DNA from: Acidobacteriota bacterium
Lineage (GTDB): Bacteria; Acidobacteriota; Vicinamibacteria; Vicinamibacterales; UBA2999
Length of the DNA: 64,000 nt
Assembly: GCA_020851565.1 (NCBI GenBank)
Contig: JADZCN010000121.1
Location: 1 to 64,000 of the forward strand
Direction: 5' to 3'
In this document: one piece after another, positions 45,501 to 52,978 of the stretch
Numbering within the stretch: the stretch's first letter is position 1
Layout of the letters: the number at the start of each line of letters is the position of its first letter
Notes under the pieces: generated by a model
What the model was told of the DNA's origin: nothing
Databases searched by the model: none
Seen by the model: only the letters and a program-made list of their open reading frames with translations
Program-made: the position numbers and the translations under genes

Positions 45501-45526
45501 ACGAGGTCGTCGTCATCGTCCCCTGA
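42521..45526 (+). CDS. Secreted M12-type metalloprotease with Ig-like and FN3 modules, paralogue 1
   Basis: About 1001 residues. The signal peptide NIRRAVSLLVGAYALWGALHG is best read from TTG 42521. ATG 42479 or 42437 would add an atypical extension. A propeptide-like domain is followed by a reprolysin-like domain with the zinc motif HELGHNMGSAH from His318. Next come a cadherin/Big-type domain (ITALSDRTIDEDAVTPALAF), one more beta domain and four FN3-like modules ending PASNEVVVIVP. The catalytic residues are complete, so it is probably an extracellular endopeptidase. The paralogue at 45592 shares the order but has fewer repeats, which indicates tandem duplication. Confidence 0.92.
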   Translation: MNIRRAVSLLVGAYALWGALHGQAAQSPAPALLAEPPAGVALPVVDAFATVGSVDTRVVSVNLAALDADAVDIAVDSTLAFRAVIDSRMPNPDGSESWVGHIADHPLSAATFVRTGTLLQGSIRTLDAAYTIEPITGSALHLVRQLDLSALGAELPPLVPGVLPDLAQDPPPLPLDDGTTFDVLVVYTAAARAAAGGTDSAIQARITLGITETNSAYANSGIIPRLRLVGAEPIDYAESGSLTTDLDAITNTADGLMDGVHARRDALDADLVKLVVGSASGGACGVAWLMQSLSSGFASYAFSVTAYPCISPNYTFGHELGHNMGSAHAPEDGTSPAPLYDYSFGYKQPGNMFRTVMAYNCPVNCPRILYFSNPAVSYSGQPTGTAAQHDNAASINAARNTIANWRQAAAPNTPPTITALSDRTIDEDAVTPALAFTVGDAQTPAASLSVTATSSNTAIVPNTSAALALSGSGANRALTVTPLANQFGTTTITVTVSDGSLSASRSFQLNVTAVNDPPTMSGVPPLVSTTVGVATSFAVTIADIDTPPGSLMVSAVTTNATILPPGGILVTQQSSTATTRTFLVALTPAPGQSGSGGLVVTGSDQSAGLSVPVAFNVSAVATAPDPPTAATATASGSSVTVGWTAALTGSAPSSFVVEAGTAPGTTTLPTVSVPAPAAQATLDLPAGIYYVRVRSVNAVGASAPSPEVTVTAVEPGPIPGPPGMFSARTAGTTVIFTWTAPTLGEPPTHYVLEAGSAPGLSNLASIGTGSVSSSFSVPAVPPGTYWVRVRAANAAGVGAPSQDVSVVMGPAGGCVGLPGPPVLLTPIVSGNSVTLAWNAPAQGGAPATYVVFAGRQPGGSDLASFSTGSASTSFVGSAPDGVYFVRLAASNACGVGIASNEMSFALGWDPPQAPQGLTWSLAGGGEVALSWQPPAGGGAPTAYLLEAGSGPGLADLANIPTGGPGTTLSASAPAGTYYVRVRALIGASRGPASNEVVVIVP

Positions 45527-45591
45527 CCGCGGCGCGCAACCCGTGCGCTATCCTGTAGGTTCGGCCTTCGTCCCCCGGGCCTCGAACCGTC

Positions 45592-47661
45592 ATGTCTCGC
45601 CGGATTCTCATCGTCGCGGCCGCGCTCCTCGCCTTCGCCTGGTCGCGCCCGGTGGCGCAGGCGCCCGTCGCCCTGCCGCTGTTCGTCGCGGCGCCACCAG
45701 TGGCGCTGCCGGCCCGGGCGCCCGCGCAGTCGAGGCGCGACATCGTGCGGGAGCGCGTGGCGGGCGTCGCGATGGCCGCCCTCGATCGGGACCGCCTGGC
45801 GCTCGATCTCTTCCCGGGCCTCAGCCTTCAGGCGGAGCTCACGCGACGCGAGGCCGGCCGCGATGGATCGATGGCGTGGTCGGGGCACGTGCCGGGCGAA
45901 CCGCTCAGTACCGTGACCTTCGTCCGGGAGGGCGACGTCCTGCAGGGCTCGATCCGGCTGCTCGGCTCCGCGTTCTCAATCGAGCCGATTGGACGGAACG
46001 GGCACCACGCCATTCGGCAGCTGGATCTCACGCAGCTCGGCGGCGAGCTCGACCCGTTGCCTTCGTCGCCCGTGGCCTTTGGAGGCGACCAGGCCGCGGC
46101 AATCGGCGGATACGACACGGTCATCGACGTGCTGGCCGTCTACACCGCCGCCGCCGTGGATGCGGCCGGCGGGAGCGATGCGGCCATCCAGGCACGCATC
46201 GCACTGGGCGTCGCCGAGACCAACATCGCGTTCACCAAGAGCGGCGTGCGGCAGCGAATCCGCCTGGTCGGGGCCGAGCCGGTTGACTACGTCGAGAGCA
46301 GCACGGACATCACCATCGACCTCGAGCGGATCACGTCGGCGCAGGACGGCTTCATGGACGCGGTGCACACCCGTCGCGAGGAGCTCGGCGCCGACCTGGT
46401 CCAGCTCATCGTGGGCTCCGTCACCAACGGGTGCGGCGTGGCGTGGTTGATGTCCACCGCAACGGCGTCGTTCGCTTCAACCGCATTCAGCGTGTCCGCC
46501 TATCCGTGCATCAGCCCCAACTACACGTTCGGGCACGAGCTGGCGCACAACATGGGATCGACGCACGCGCCGGACGACCCGAGCACGGCGCCGTTATTCC
46601 CCTATTCGTACGGTTACAAGCATCCGGGCGGCCTGTTCAGGACGGTGATGGCCTACGCCACGGGGTGCAACTGCCCGAGGGTGCTGCACTTCTCGAACCC
46701 GGCCAGGAGCTTCGACGGCGCGGCCACGGGTGCAACCTACCAGGACAATGCGCGCTCGCTGAACAACACGCGCGCGGTCGTGGCCGGCTTCAGGCAGTCG
46801 CCGGACCTGCCAGGCGCTCCCGGCAATTTCTCGGTGAGTGCCTCCGGGACCGCCGCGACCTTCGCCTGGACCCCTCCCGCCACGGGGCTGCCACCGTTCG
46901 GGTACGTCATCGAGGCTGGCTCCGCGCCAGGACTGGCGGATCTCGCCATCCTCCTGACCGGCGGCGCGGTCACCTCCTACACGGTTCGCGGCGTGCCGCA
47001 AGGCACGTACTTTCTCCGCGTGCGCGCGCAGAACGAGGCCGGCACGGGCCCCGCCTCGGGCGAGGCAAGCCTCGTGATGACGCCGACCGGCGAGTGCACT
47101 GCATTGCCGGGGGCGCCGGTGCAGTTGGCACCCGTCGTGTCCGGGAACAATATCCTGCTTGCGTGGAGCGCCCCGGTCGCAGGAGGCGCAGTGGATTCGT
47201 ACGTGGTGGCGGCAGGCTCGTCGCCGGGCGCTGCGAACCTTGCGGTCATCGACACCGGCTCTCTCGCAACGTCGTTCCAGGCGTCTGCCCCGAGCGGCAC
47301 GTACTTCGTCCGCGTCGGCGCCCGGAACGCATGCGGTATCGGCACCCCCTCCAACGAGGTCAGCTTCACGGCCGGGCCCCTTGTGCCGGCGGCCCCATCC
47401 GGCCTGGGATTCAGCCTCGGTCCGGGCCGCGTGGTGACACTCACCTGGACCGCGCCCACTACGGGCGAGGCGCCGACATCCTACACAGTCGAGGCCGGCA
47501 GCGCCCCGGGCCTCTCGAACCTCGCGGTGCTCCCCACCGGCAGCGTAGCCACCACGCTGACCGTGACCGCGCCGCCGGGCACGTACTTCGTGCGTGTCCG
47601 CGCGACGACCTCCGCCGGCGCCAGCGCTCCATCCAACGAGGTGTTCATCCTGGTCCCCTAA
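45592..47661 (+). CDS. Secreted M12-type metalloprotease with FN3 modules, paralogue 2
   Basis: A 689-residue exported protease. Signal peptide SRRILIVAAALLAFAWSRPVAQA; propeptide region with SWSGHVPGEPLSTVTFVREG-like strands; reprolysin-like domain with HELAHNMGSTH from His315 and the Met-turn-like VMAYATGCNCPRVLHFSNP. Three FN3-like modules end APSNEVFILVP. It is similar to the preceding gene across prodomain and catalytic domain (for example SAYPCISPNYTFGHEL) but lacks the cadherin-like insert. A 65-base gap separates the two. TATCCT at 45548 is a possible -10. Confidence 0.93.
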   Translation: MSRRILIVAAALLAFAWSRPVAQAPVALPLFVAAPPVALPARAPAQSRRDIVRERVAGVAMAALDRDRLALDLFPGLSLQAELTRREAGRDGSMAWSGHVPGEPLSTVTFVREGDVLQGSIRLLGSAFSIEPIGRNGHHAIRQLDLTQLGGELDPLPSSPVAFGGDQAAAIGGYDTVIDVLAVYTAAAVDAAGGSDAAIQARIALGVAETNIAFTKSGVRQRIRLVGAEPVDYVESSTDITIDLERITSAQDGFMDAVHTRREELGADLVQLIVGSVTNGCGVAWLMSTATASFASTAFSVSAYPCISPNYTFGHELAHNMGSTHAPDDPSTAPLFPYSYGYKHPGGLFRTVMAYATGCNCPRVLHFSNPARSFDGAATGATYQDNARSLNNTRAVVAGFRQSPDLPGAPGNFSVSASGTAATFAWTPPATGLPPFGYVIEAGSAPGLADLAILLTGGAVTSYTVRGVPQGTYFLRVRAQNEAGTGPASGEASLVMTPTGECTALPGAPVQLAPVVSGNNILLAWSAPVAGGAVDSYVVAAGSSPGAANLAVIDTGSLATSFQASAPSGTYFVRVGARNACGIGTPSNEVSFTAGPLVPAAPSGLGFSLGPGRVVTLTWTAPTTGEAPTSYTVEAGSAPGLSNLAVLPTGSVATTLTVTAPPGTYFVRVRATTSAGASAPSNEVFILVP

Positions 47662-47664
47662 TCC

Positions 47665-47789
47665 ATCTGCGCCATCTGCGTTATCTGCGCCATCTGCGGC
47701 TTCGCTTTATCTGCGTTATCTGCGTTATCTGCGTCCTCTGCGGCCCCTGCGGCCCCTGCGCCCTCTGCGGCCCCTGCGGCCCCTGCGGC
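47665..47789. repeat. ATCTGCGCC/CCCTGCGGC 9-bp array
   Basis: Four 9-bp ATCTGCGNN units (47665-47700), an 8-base interruption, then nine units (47709-47789) that drift from ATCTGCGTT to CCCTGCGGC. It fills the gap between the M12 and S9 peptidase genes and starts three bases after the M12 stop. Confidence 0.9.
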
Positions 47790-47807
47790 CCTCCGTGTTC
47801 GGCGTTC

Positions 47808-47813
47808 TATACT
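47808..47813 (+). promoter_or_regulatory. Candidate -10 box (TATACT) for S9 peptidase
   Basis: TATACT with 20 bases to the ATG at 47834, including GAGGAG as ribosome site. It lies just downstream of the 9-bp array. Confidence 0.45.
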
Positions 47814-47833
47814 CCGCGTGAGGAGTCCCAGCC

Positions 47834-50278
47834 ATGCGCAAGCTCGTCCTCCTGATCGGCGTCGCCTCCGTGTCCACCGCGCTCGTCGCGGCCCAGCAAT
47901 CGCCGTCCCCTTCGGGCTACCTGCTTCCGCCGAAATCCATCGTCGACGTGCTCGACGCCCCACCGCCGCCAACCGTGGACCTGGCCGCTTCAGGCGAGGC
48001 CATGGCGGTGCTCGAACGCGCCAGCATGCCTTCGCTGGCCGAGCTGGCGCAGCCGATGCTTCGCCTGGCGGGCACGCGGATCAACCCGAAGACCAACGGG
48101 CTGCACCGCGCCGTGCGCTATCGCGCGCTCACGATCAAGGGCCCGGGCGACGGCACCGAGCGCAAGGTCACGCTGCCCGCGGAGGCCGCCATCGCCTGGA
48201 TTGGCTTCTCGCCCGACAGCCGCCGCTTTGCCTTCACGCATACGCGTGACACCGGCATCGAGCTGTGGGTGGGCGACACGGCCACCGGCGCGGCGAAGGC
48301 CATCACGCCCGCGCAGCTGAACAACGCGATCGGCTCCCCGCAGTCGCCCTCGGCCTGCAAGTGGGTCGGCCAGGGCGCCTCGCTGCTCTGCGCGTTCATC
48401 CTCCCCAGTCGCGGCCAGGCGCCAGCGCCGCCCGCCGTCCCGACCGGCCCGAACATCCAGGAGAACCGTGGCGTGCCGGCGCCGGTGCGCACGTACCAGG
48501 ACCTGCTCGCGTCCGCGTACGACGAGGCCCTCTTCGAGTACTACGCCACGAGCCAGCTGGCGATGGTGGATGCAGGCACCGGTGCGCGCACGCCGGTCGG
48601 CCGCCCTGCCATCTTCCACACCTTCGCGCCTTCTCCCGACGGGAACTTCGTGCTGGTCGCGCGCACGAAACGCCCCTTCTCCTGGCTCGTCCCCTACGAC
48701 GATTTCCCCACGGAGGTCGAGGTGTGGGATCGCAGGGGCACGGTGGTCAGGCAGATCGCCGATCTCCCCGTGGCCGACACGGTACCGAACGGCGGCGTCC
48801 TGCCGGGGCCGCGTGCGTGGCGCTGGCAGGCCACCGCGCCCGCCACGGTGACGTGGGCCGAGGCGCTCGACGGCGGCGATCCGAAGTCCACGGTTCCCCA
48901 CCGCGACAAGGTGATGGCCCTGTCGGCGCCCTTCACGGGAACACCCGGGGAGCTGGCAAAGACCGAATGGCGCTTCGCGCAGATCGCGTGGACCGAGGCC
49001 GGCATCGCGATGCTCACCGAGAACGATCGCAAGACGCGGATGACCCGCACGTGGCTCATCGACAAGCCCGGCGCCGAGCCGCGCAAGCTCTGGGAGAGGA
49101 GCCAGGAGGACTCGTACGGGAACCCGGGGACGCCGCTGCGCCGGGCCATGGGCTCCGGCGCCGAGGCCATCCGGCAGGTCGGCAATGCCATCTACCTCAC
49201 GGGTAGCGGCGCGACGCCGACCGGCGATCGGCCGTTCCTGGACAAGCTGGATCTGGGCACGCAGCAGAAGGAGCGGCTCTTCCAGAGCCCGGACGAGTCG
49301 TACGAGACCGTGGTCGGGCTCATCACTGCGGACGCCGCGCGTGTCGTGACGAGGCGGGAATCGCGCGCCGATGCGCCGAACTTCTACACGCGCGATCTCA
49401 AGGCCAACGAGCGCGTCGCGCTCACGAACTACCCGGATCCCGCGCCGCCGCTGAAGGGCGCGAAGGCCGAGATGGTCACCTACCAGCGCAAGGACGGCGT
49501 GCAGTTGCGCGCCACGATCTACACGCCGCCGGGCTGGACGCCCGCGCAGGGCCGGCTGCCGGCGCTGCTCTGGGCTTACCCGCGCGAGTTCACCGATCCG
49601 CGCACCGCCAGCCAGGTCACGGGCTCACCGTTCCGCTTCACGACGCCGGGGTGGAGCACCCTGCACCTGATGTTCCTGCTCCACGGCTACGCGGTGATCG
49701 ACGACGCGACGATGCCCATCGTGGGAGAGGGCGAGACGGCGAACGACACGTACGTGGATCAGCTCGTGTCCAGCGCGCAAGCCGCCGTGGACAAGGCCGC
49801 CGCCATGGGCATCGTGGATCCCGATCGCGTCGTCGTGGGTGGCCACAGCTACGGCGCGTTCATGACGGCCAACCTGCTGGCGCACTCCGACATCTTCCGC
49901 GCCGGCATCGCGCGCAGCGGCGCCTACAACCGCACCCTCACGCCCTTCGGGTTCCAGAACGAGCAGCGGACGTTCTGGGAAGTCCCCGAGGTCTACATGC
50001 GCATGTCGCCCTTCGCCCACGCCCACAAGATCAAGGAGCCCGTCCTCCTGATCCATGGCGAGGCGGACGACAACTCGGGCACGTTCCCCATCCAGTCCGA
50101 GCGCTTCTACGTGGCCCTGAAGGGGCACGGCGCCACCGTGCGCTACGTGACGCTGCCGCACGAAGCTCACGGCTACCAGGCGCGCGAGTCGGTGCTGCAC
50201 ACCGTGGCCGAGATGCTCAACTGGGCCGACCAGTGGGCGAAGAACGCCAAGCCGCGGGAGACGTCGTCGCGGCAGTAG
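47834..50278 (+). CDS. Exported S9 prolyl-oligopeptidase-family peptidase (glutamyl-endopeptidase-like)
   Basis: An 814-residue serine peptidase with a signal peptide (LVLLIGVASVSTALVAAQQ). A beta-propeller of about 500 residues is followed by an alpha/beta hydrolase domain with Ser672 in GGHSYGAFM, Asp745 or 746 in HGEADDNSG and His776/779 in PHEAHGY. The GGHSYGAFMTANLLAHS context and the PFGFQNEQRTFWE stretch match S9D glutamyl endopeptidases more than dipeptidyl peptidases, so cleavage after Glu is the likelier guess. Start supported by GAGGAG upstream. It lies directly after two secreted metalloproteases. Confidence 0.93.
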   Translation: MRKLVLLIGVASVSTALVAAQQSPSPSGYLLPPKSIVDVLDAPPPPTVDLAASGEAMAVLERASMPSLAELAQPMLRLAGTRINPKTNGLHRAVRYRALTIKGPGDGTERKVTLPAEAAIAWIGFSPDSRRFAFTHTRDTGIELWVGDTATGAAKAITPAQLNNAIGSPQSPSACKWVGQGASLLCAFILPSRGQAPAPPAVPTGPNIQENRGVPAPVRTYQDLLASAYDEALFEYYATSQLAMVDAGTGARTPVGRPAIFHTFAPSPDGNFVLVARTKRPFSWLVPYDDFPTEVEVWDRRGTVVRQIADLPVADTVPNGGVLPGPRAWRWQATAPATVTWAEALDGGDPKSTVPHRDKVMALSAPFTGTPGELAKTEWRFAQIAWTEAGIAMLTENDRKTRMTRTWLIDKPGAEPRKLWERSQEDSYGNPGTPLRRAMGSGAEAIRQVGNAIYLTGSGATPTGDRPFLDKLDLGTQQKERLFQSPDESYETVVGLITADAARVVTRRESRADAPNFYTRDLKANERVALTNYPDPAPPLKGAKAEMVTYQRKDGVQLRATIYTPPGWTPAQGRLPALLWAYPREFTDPRTASQVTGSPFRFTTPGWSTLHLMFLLHGYAVIDDATMPIVGEGETANDTYVDQLVSSAQAAVDKAAAMGIVDPDRVVVGGHSYGAFMTANLLAHSDIFRAGIARSGAYNRTLTPFGFQNEQRTFWEVPEVYMRMSPFAHAHKIKEPVLLIHGEADDNSGTFPIQSERFYVALKGHGATVRYVTLPHEAHGYQARESVLHTVAEMLNWADQWAKNAKPRETSSRQ

Positions 50279-50282
50279 ATCG

Positions 50283-50508
50283 CGTCGGGAGGGGACAAGG
50301 ACTGCGTCGGGAGGGGAGAAGGACAACGTCGGGAGGGGCAAGAGACACGTCGGGAGGGACTGACGATGTCGGGAGCCGGATCCCGCCGCCGTCCAGTCCC
50401 GGCGCAATTCGCTCCCGGCGAGGCCTTCTCCTCTCCCGACAGCGCTCTTCTCCCCTCCCGACAGCGCACGTCCTCTCTCCCGCCGTGCCTCTCCCCCTCC
50501 CGACACGA
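50283..50508. repeat. GTCGGGAGGGG inverted arrays
   Basis: Five GTCGGGAG(GG) units on the top strand (about 50283-50376) are followed by four CTCCCGAC units in the opposite orientation (about 50431-50503). The arrays could fold into a very large stem. They occupy most of the 256-base gap between the S9 and MTHFR-like genes, and no ORF is evident there. Confidence 0.85.
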
Positions 50509-50510
50509 TC

Positions 50511-50516
50511 TATACT
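50511..50516 (+). promoter_or_regulatory. Candidate -10 box (TATACT) for MTHFR-like gene
   Basis: TATACT immediately after the inverted arrays, 18 bases before the TTG at 50535. It has the same hexamer as three other genes in this window. Confidence 0.4.
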
Positions 50517-50534
50517 CGTGCGGTTCCGGATTCC

Positions 50535-51392
50535 TTGACCTCGACCTCCTTTCTCCAGGACCTTCGCACCCTCGACTCCGTGATCTCCGTCGAGCTCCGG
50601 CCCCCGCGGGCGGAGCTCGGATCCACCGAGGGCATCGACGCCTGGATCGACCTCTACCACTCCATCCGATCGCTGACGCGGCAGGACGTGCGGGTGATGC
50701 TCACCGACAGCGCGGTGGGCGCGCAGGAGGAGAACAACCTGCGGCATCTCGTCGCGAACCTCGGCGAGGCGGTGCCGCGTGCGCGGGTGATTCCCTTCCT
50801 CACCTCCAAGCACTCGATGGAGTTCTGCCTCGCCTACGCGGACCAGACGGTGGAGCACGGCTTTCCCTCGCTCGTCGTCCTCGGCGGCGACAAGCACGTC
50901 GGCCGCCCGCGGATCGTCGAGCACGCGTGGCAGCTGCGGCAGGCCATCCGGGCACGCCACCCTGAGCTGGAACTGGGGGGCTGGGCCAACCCGGTGGCGG
51001 ATCCGGCCGGCCAGATGCGGTTCCTGATCGATCCGAGCTTCACCGCGGACTTCTATCTGACGCAGATCGTGTCGCACCACCAGGCGGCGCAGGTCGAGGC
51101 CTTCCTGTCCGAGGGCCGCAGGCACGGCCTGGTGCTGCCCGGCGTCTTCGGAGTGTTCTACTACCGCAGTGCCAACGAGAAGACCCTGCGCATGCTCAGC
51201 CAGTTCCTGCCCGTGCCGGTGGAGGGATTGCTGCGGGAGTTCGCGGAGGGCGCGACACCGGTGGACATCTGCGCGCGCACCATCCGAACCCTGCGCGGGC
51301 TGGGGTGCCGGCACTTCTATGTGAGCAACCTGCCGCTCAAAGGCACGGCGGCGGTGTTGAAGCGAATACTCGAGCGCGAGGTCAGCGCATGA
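50535..51392 (+). CDS. Methylenetetrahydrofolate reductase-like TIM-barrel protein
   Basis: A 285-residue protein aligning by eye with MetF: SVELRPPR at the first strand (like FEFFPPR), LVVLGGD (like IVALRGD), GWANP, FYLTQIV (like AITQFFF), LPGVFGVF (like IPGILPV) and GCRHFYVSNL at the end. The fold is therefore clear, but several active-site neighbours differ, so reduction of methylene-THF is not assured. TTG 50535 is the likely start, and GTG 50580 would remove the first strand. Its stop overlaps the amidohydrolase start (ATGA), which suggests a joint catabolic role. Confidence 0.75.
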   Translation: MTSTSFLQDLRTLDSVISVELRPPRAELGSTEGIDAWIDLYHSIRSLTRQDVRVMLTDSAVGAQEENNLRHLVANLGEAVPRARVIPFLTSKHSMEFCLAYADQTVEHGFPSLVVLGGDKHVGRPRIVEHAWQLRQAIRARHPELELGGWANPVADPAGQMRFLIDPSFTADFYLTQIVSHHQAAQVEAFLSEGRRHGLVLPGVFGVFYYRSANEKTLRMLSQFLPVPVEGLLREFAEGATPVDICARTIRTLRGLGCRHFYVSNLPLKGTAAVLKRILEREVSA

Positions 51393-52630
51393 GCGCACGC
51401 GACGTGATCGGGCACCTGAGAGAACTGGCCGCCCGCACCAGCGACGCCAGCGGCGCCCAGCGCGTGGCCTGGGGTCCCGTCTGGCGCGAGGCGCGCGCGT
51501 GGCTCGACGGCAAGGCGGCCGAGCTCGGCCTACCGCCTGAAACGGACCTCGCGGGCAACAAGTGGATCACGCTGCCGGGGGCGTCGTCCAAGACCGTCAT
51601 CATCGGCGGGCACCTCGACTCGGTGCCGAACGGCGGCTGGCTGGACGGCCCGCTCGGCGTGCTCGCCGGGCTCGAGGCACTGCGCCAGTACCGGGACAAG
51701 CCGCGGCCGGTCACACTGGCCGTCGTGGACTTCGCGGACGAAGAGGGCGCACGCTTCTCGCGGAGCCTCCTCGGATCGTCAGGCGCGAGCGGCAGCCTCG
51801 TGCCCGACACCGCACGACACCTGGTGGACAGGCAGGGTGTGAGACTCGTGGACGCGCTCGCGGAGAACGGCGTCGATCTGGACCGGATGCCCGAGGCGCG
51901 CACGGCGCTGGTCGCGCGGAACCCGCGTGCGTACCTCGAGCTGCACATCGAACAGGGCCCGGTCCTCGAGTCCATGGGCAAGCCGACGGGCGTGGTGATC
52001 GGCGCGTACGGCGTAGAGCGTCATGTGCTCCGGTTCACCGGGCAGGCCGCGCACTCCGGGTCCACGCCAATCGCGATGCGCCACGACGCGTTTCTCGCCG
52101 CAGCCGAGGCCTCGCTTGCCTTCCGCGAGATCGCCCGCCGGCATTCGACACCGGAGGCCGGCATGGTGTGCACCGTCGGCCAGGTCGCCGTCCAGCCCGG
52201 CATCGTCACCGCGGTGCCCGGCGTGTGCGAGATCTCGCTGGATCAACGGGCCATCGCGCCCGATATCCTCGCCCGCGCGCTCGCGGATGCGCGCGACGCC
52301 GCGGACCAGGCCGCGCGGAACAACGGTGTGACCGTCGAGTGGCGCCACGTGTGGCGCATCGAGCCAAGCCGCTTCGACGCGCGGCTCATCGAGCTCGGCG
52401 CGGAAGCCGCGCGGGAGGTCACCGGTCACGCGCCGAGGCTGCCGTCCGGGCCGCTGCACGACGCCGTGGAGATGAACCGGCTGATGCCCGCGGTGATGAT
52501 GTTCGCCTGCTCCTCGCGGGGGCTGTCACACTGCAAGGAGGAAGACACGCCGGAGCCGCACCTCGAGAAGACCATCGAGGCCTTCCTGCGGCTGGTGGAC
52601 AAGGCCGTGGCGCTGATCGCGGCCGAGTGA
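51389..52630 (+). CDS. M20-family Zn-dependent amidohydrolase (allantoate/N-carbamoyl amino acid hydrolase-like)
   Basis: A 413-residue cytoplasmic hydrolase of the HyuC/AllC type. Metal ligands are visible in GGHLDSVPNGGWLDGPLG (His, Asp), DFADEEGARF (Glu-Glu) and YLELHIEQGPVLE (His), and the last His is in GLSHCKEEDT. The dimerisation lid includes FTGQAAHSGSTP. The family cleaves N-carbamoyl or ureido groups from amino acids or allantoate. The start overlaps the MTHFR-like stop by four bases. No hydantoinase or allantoinase gene is adjacent, so the substrate is open. Confidence 0.9.
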   Translation: MSARDVIGHLRELAARTSDASGAQRVAWGPVWREARAWLDGKAAELGLPPETDLAGNKWITLPGASSKTVIIGGHLDSVPNGGWLDGPLGVLAGLEALRQYRDKPRPVTLAVVDFADEEGARFSRSLLGSSGASGSLVPDTARHLVDRQGVRLVDALAENGVDLDRMPEARTALVARNPRAYLELHIEQGPVLESMGKPTGVVIGAYGVERHVLRFTGQAAHSGSTPIAMRHDAFLAAAEASLAFREIARRHSTPEAGMVCTVGQVAVQPGIVTAVPGVCEISLDQRAIAPDILARALADARDAADQAARNNGVTVEWRHVWRIEPSRFDARLIELGAEAAREVTGHAPRLPSGPLHDAVEMNRLMPAVMMFACSSRGLSHCKEEDTPEPHLEKTIEAFLRLVDKAVALIAAE

Positions 52631-52765
52631 GGTCCCCGCACGCGCTCCGCATCGGCGTCCGCAACGCCGCGATCCCGCCCCACCCGCAGCGTGAGGAATC
52701 GGGACGCGTCGGCTGCCAGGGCCTTTGCCATGGGCAGCCGGGTGATCGTCATGGTCCCGCAACTT

Positions 52766-52771
52766 TATAAT
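52766..52771 (+). promoter_or_regulatory. Perfect -10 box (TATAAT), leaderless spacing
   Basis: TATAAT ends six bases before the GTG start at 52778, inside a rare AT-rich stretch (AACTTTATAATGAG). Transcription would begin at or within a base or two of the start codon. Confidence 0.5.
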
Positions 52772-52777
52772 GAGCGG

Positions 52778-52978
52778 GTGACAGAGGATCCGGGTTCCCG
52801 GCTCGAAGCGTTGCGCGCGGCGTGCATCGAGGCCGCCCTCCAGGCATACGAGGACGCGGGCGTCCAGGGCCTCTGCGCCGAGGGACGCCGGGAGGCCGCA
52901 CTGGCCGCCATCCGCCGCCTGGAGGCGCAGCAGGCGAGCGCCACCGGTCATCCGCCGAACGTCCCAGGCCGCCGCTAG
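52778..52978 (+). CDS. Small conserved-looking protein of unknown function
   Basis: A 66-residue protein from GTG 52778 (ATG 52691, 52730 or 52751 are longer options). The helical core is LEALRAACIEAALQAYEDAG followed by VQGLCAEGRREAALAAIRRL. I remember similar short proteins annotated only as hypothetical or vaguely as acetyltransferase, but I cannot name a function. The perfect TATAAT directly before GTG favours this start. The stop TAG shares CTAG with the stop of the convergent PrsW-like gene. Confidence 0.6.
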   Translation: MTEDPGSRLEALRAACIEAALQAYEDAGVQGLCAEGRREAALAAIRRLEAQQASATGHPPNVPGRR

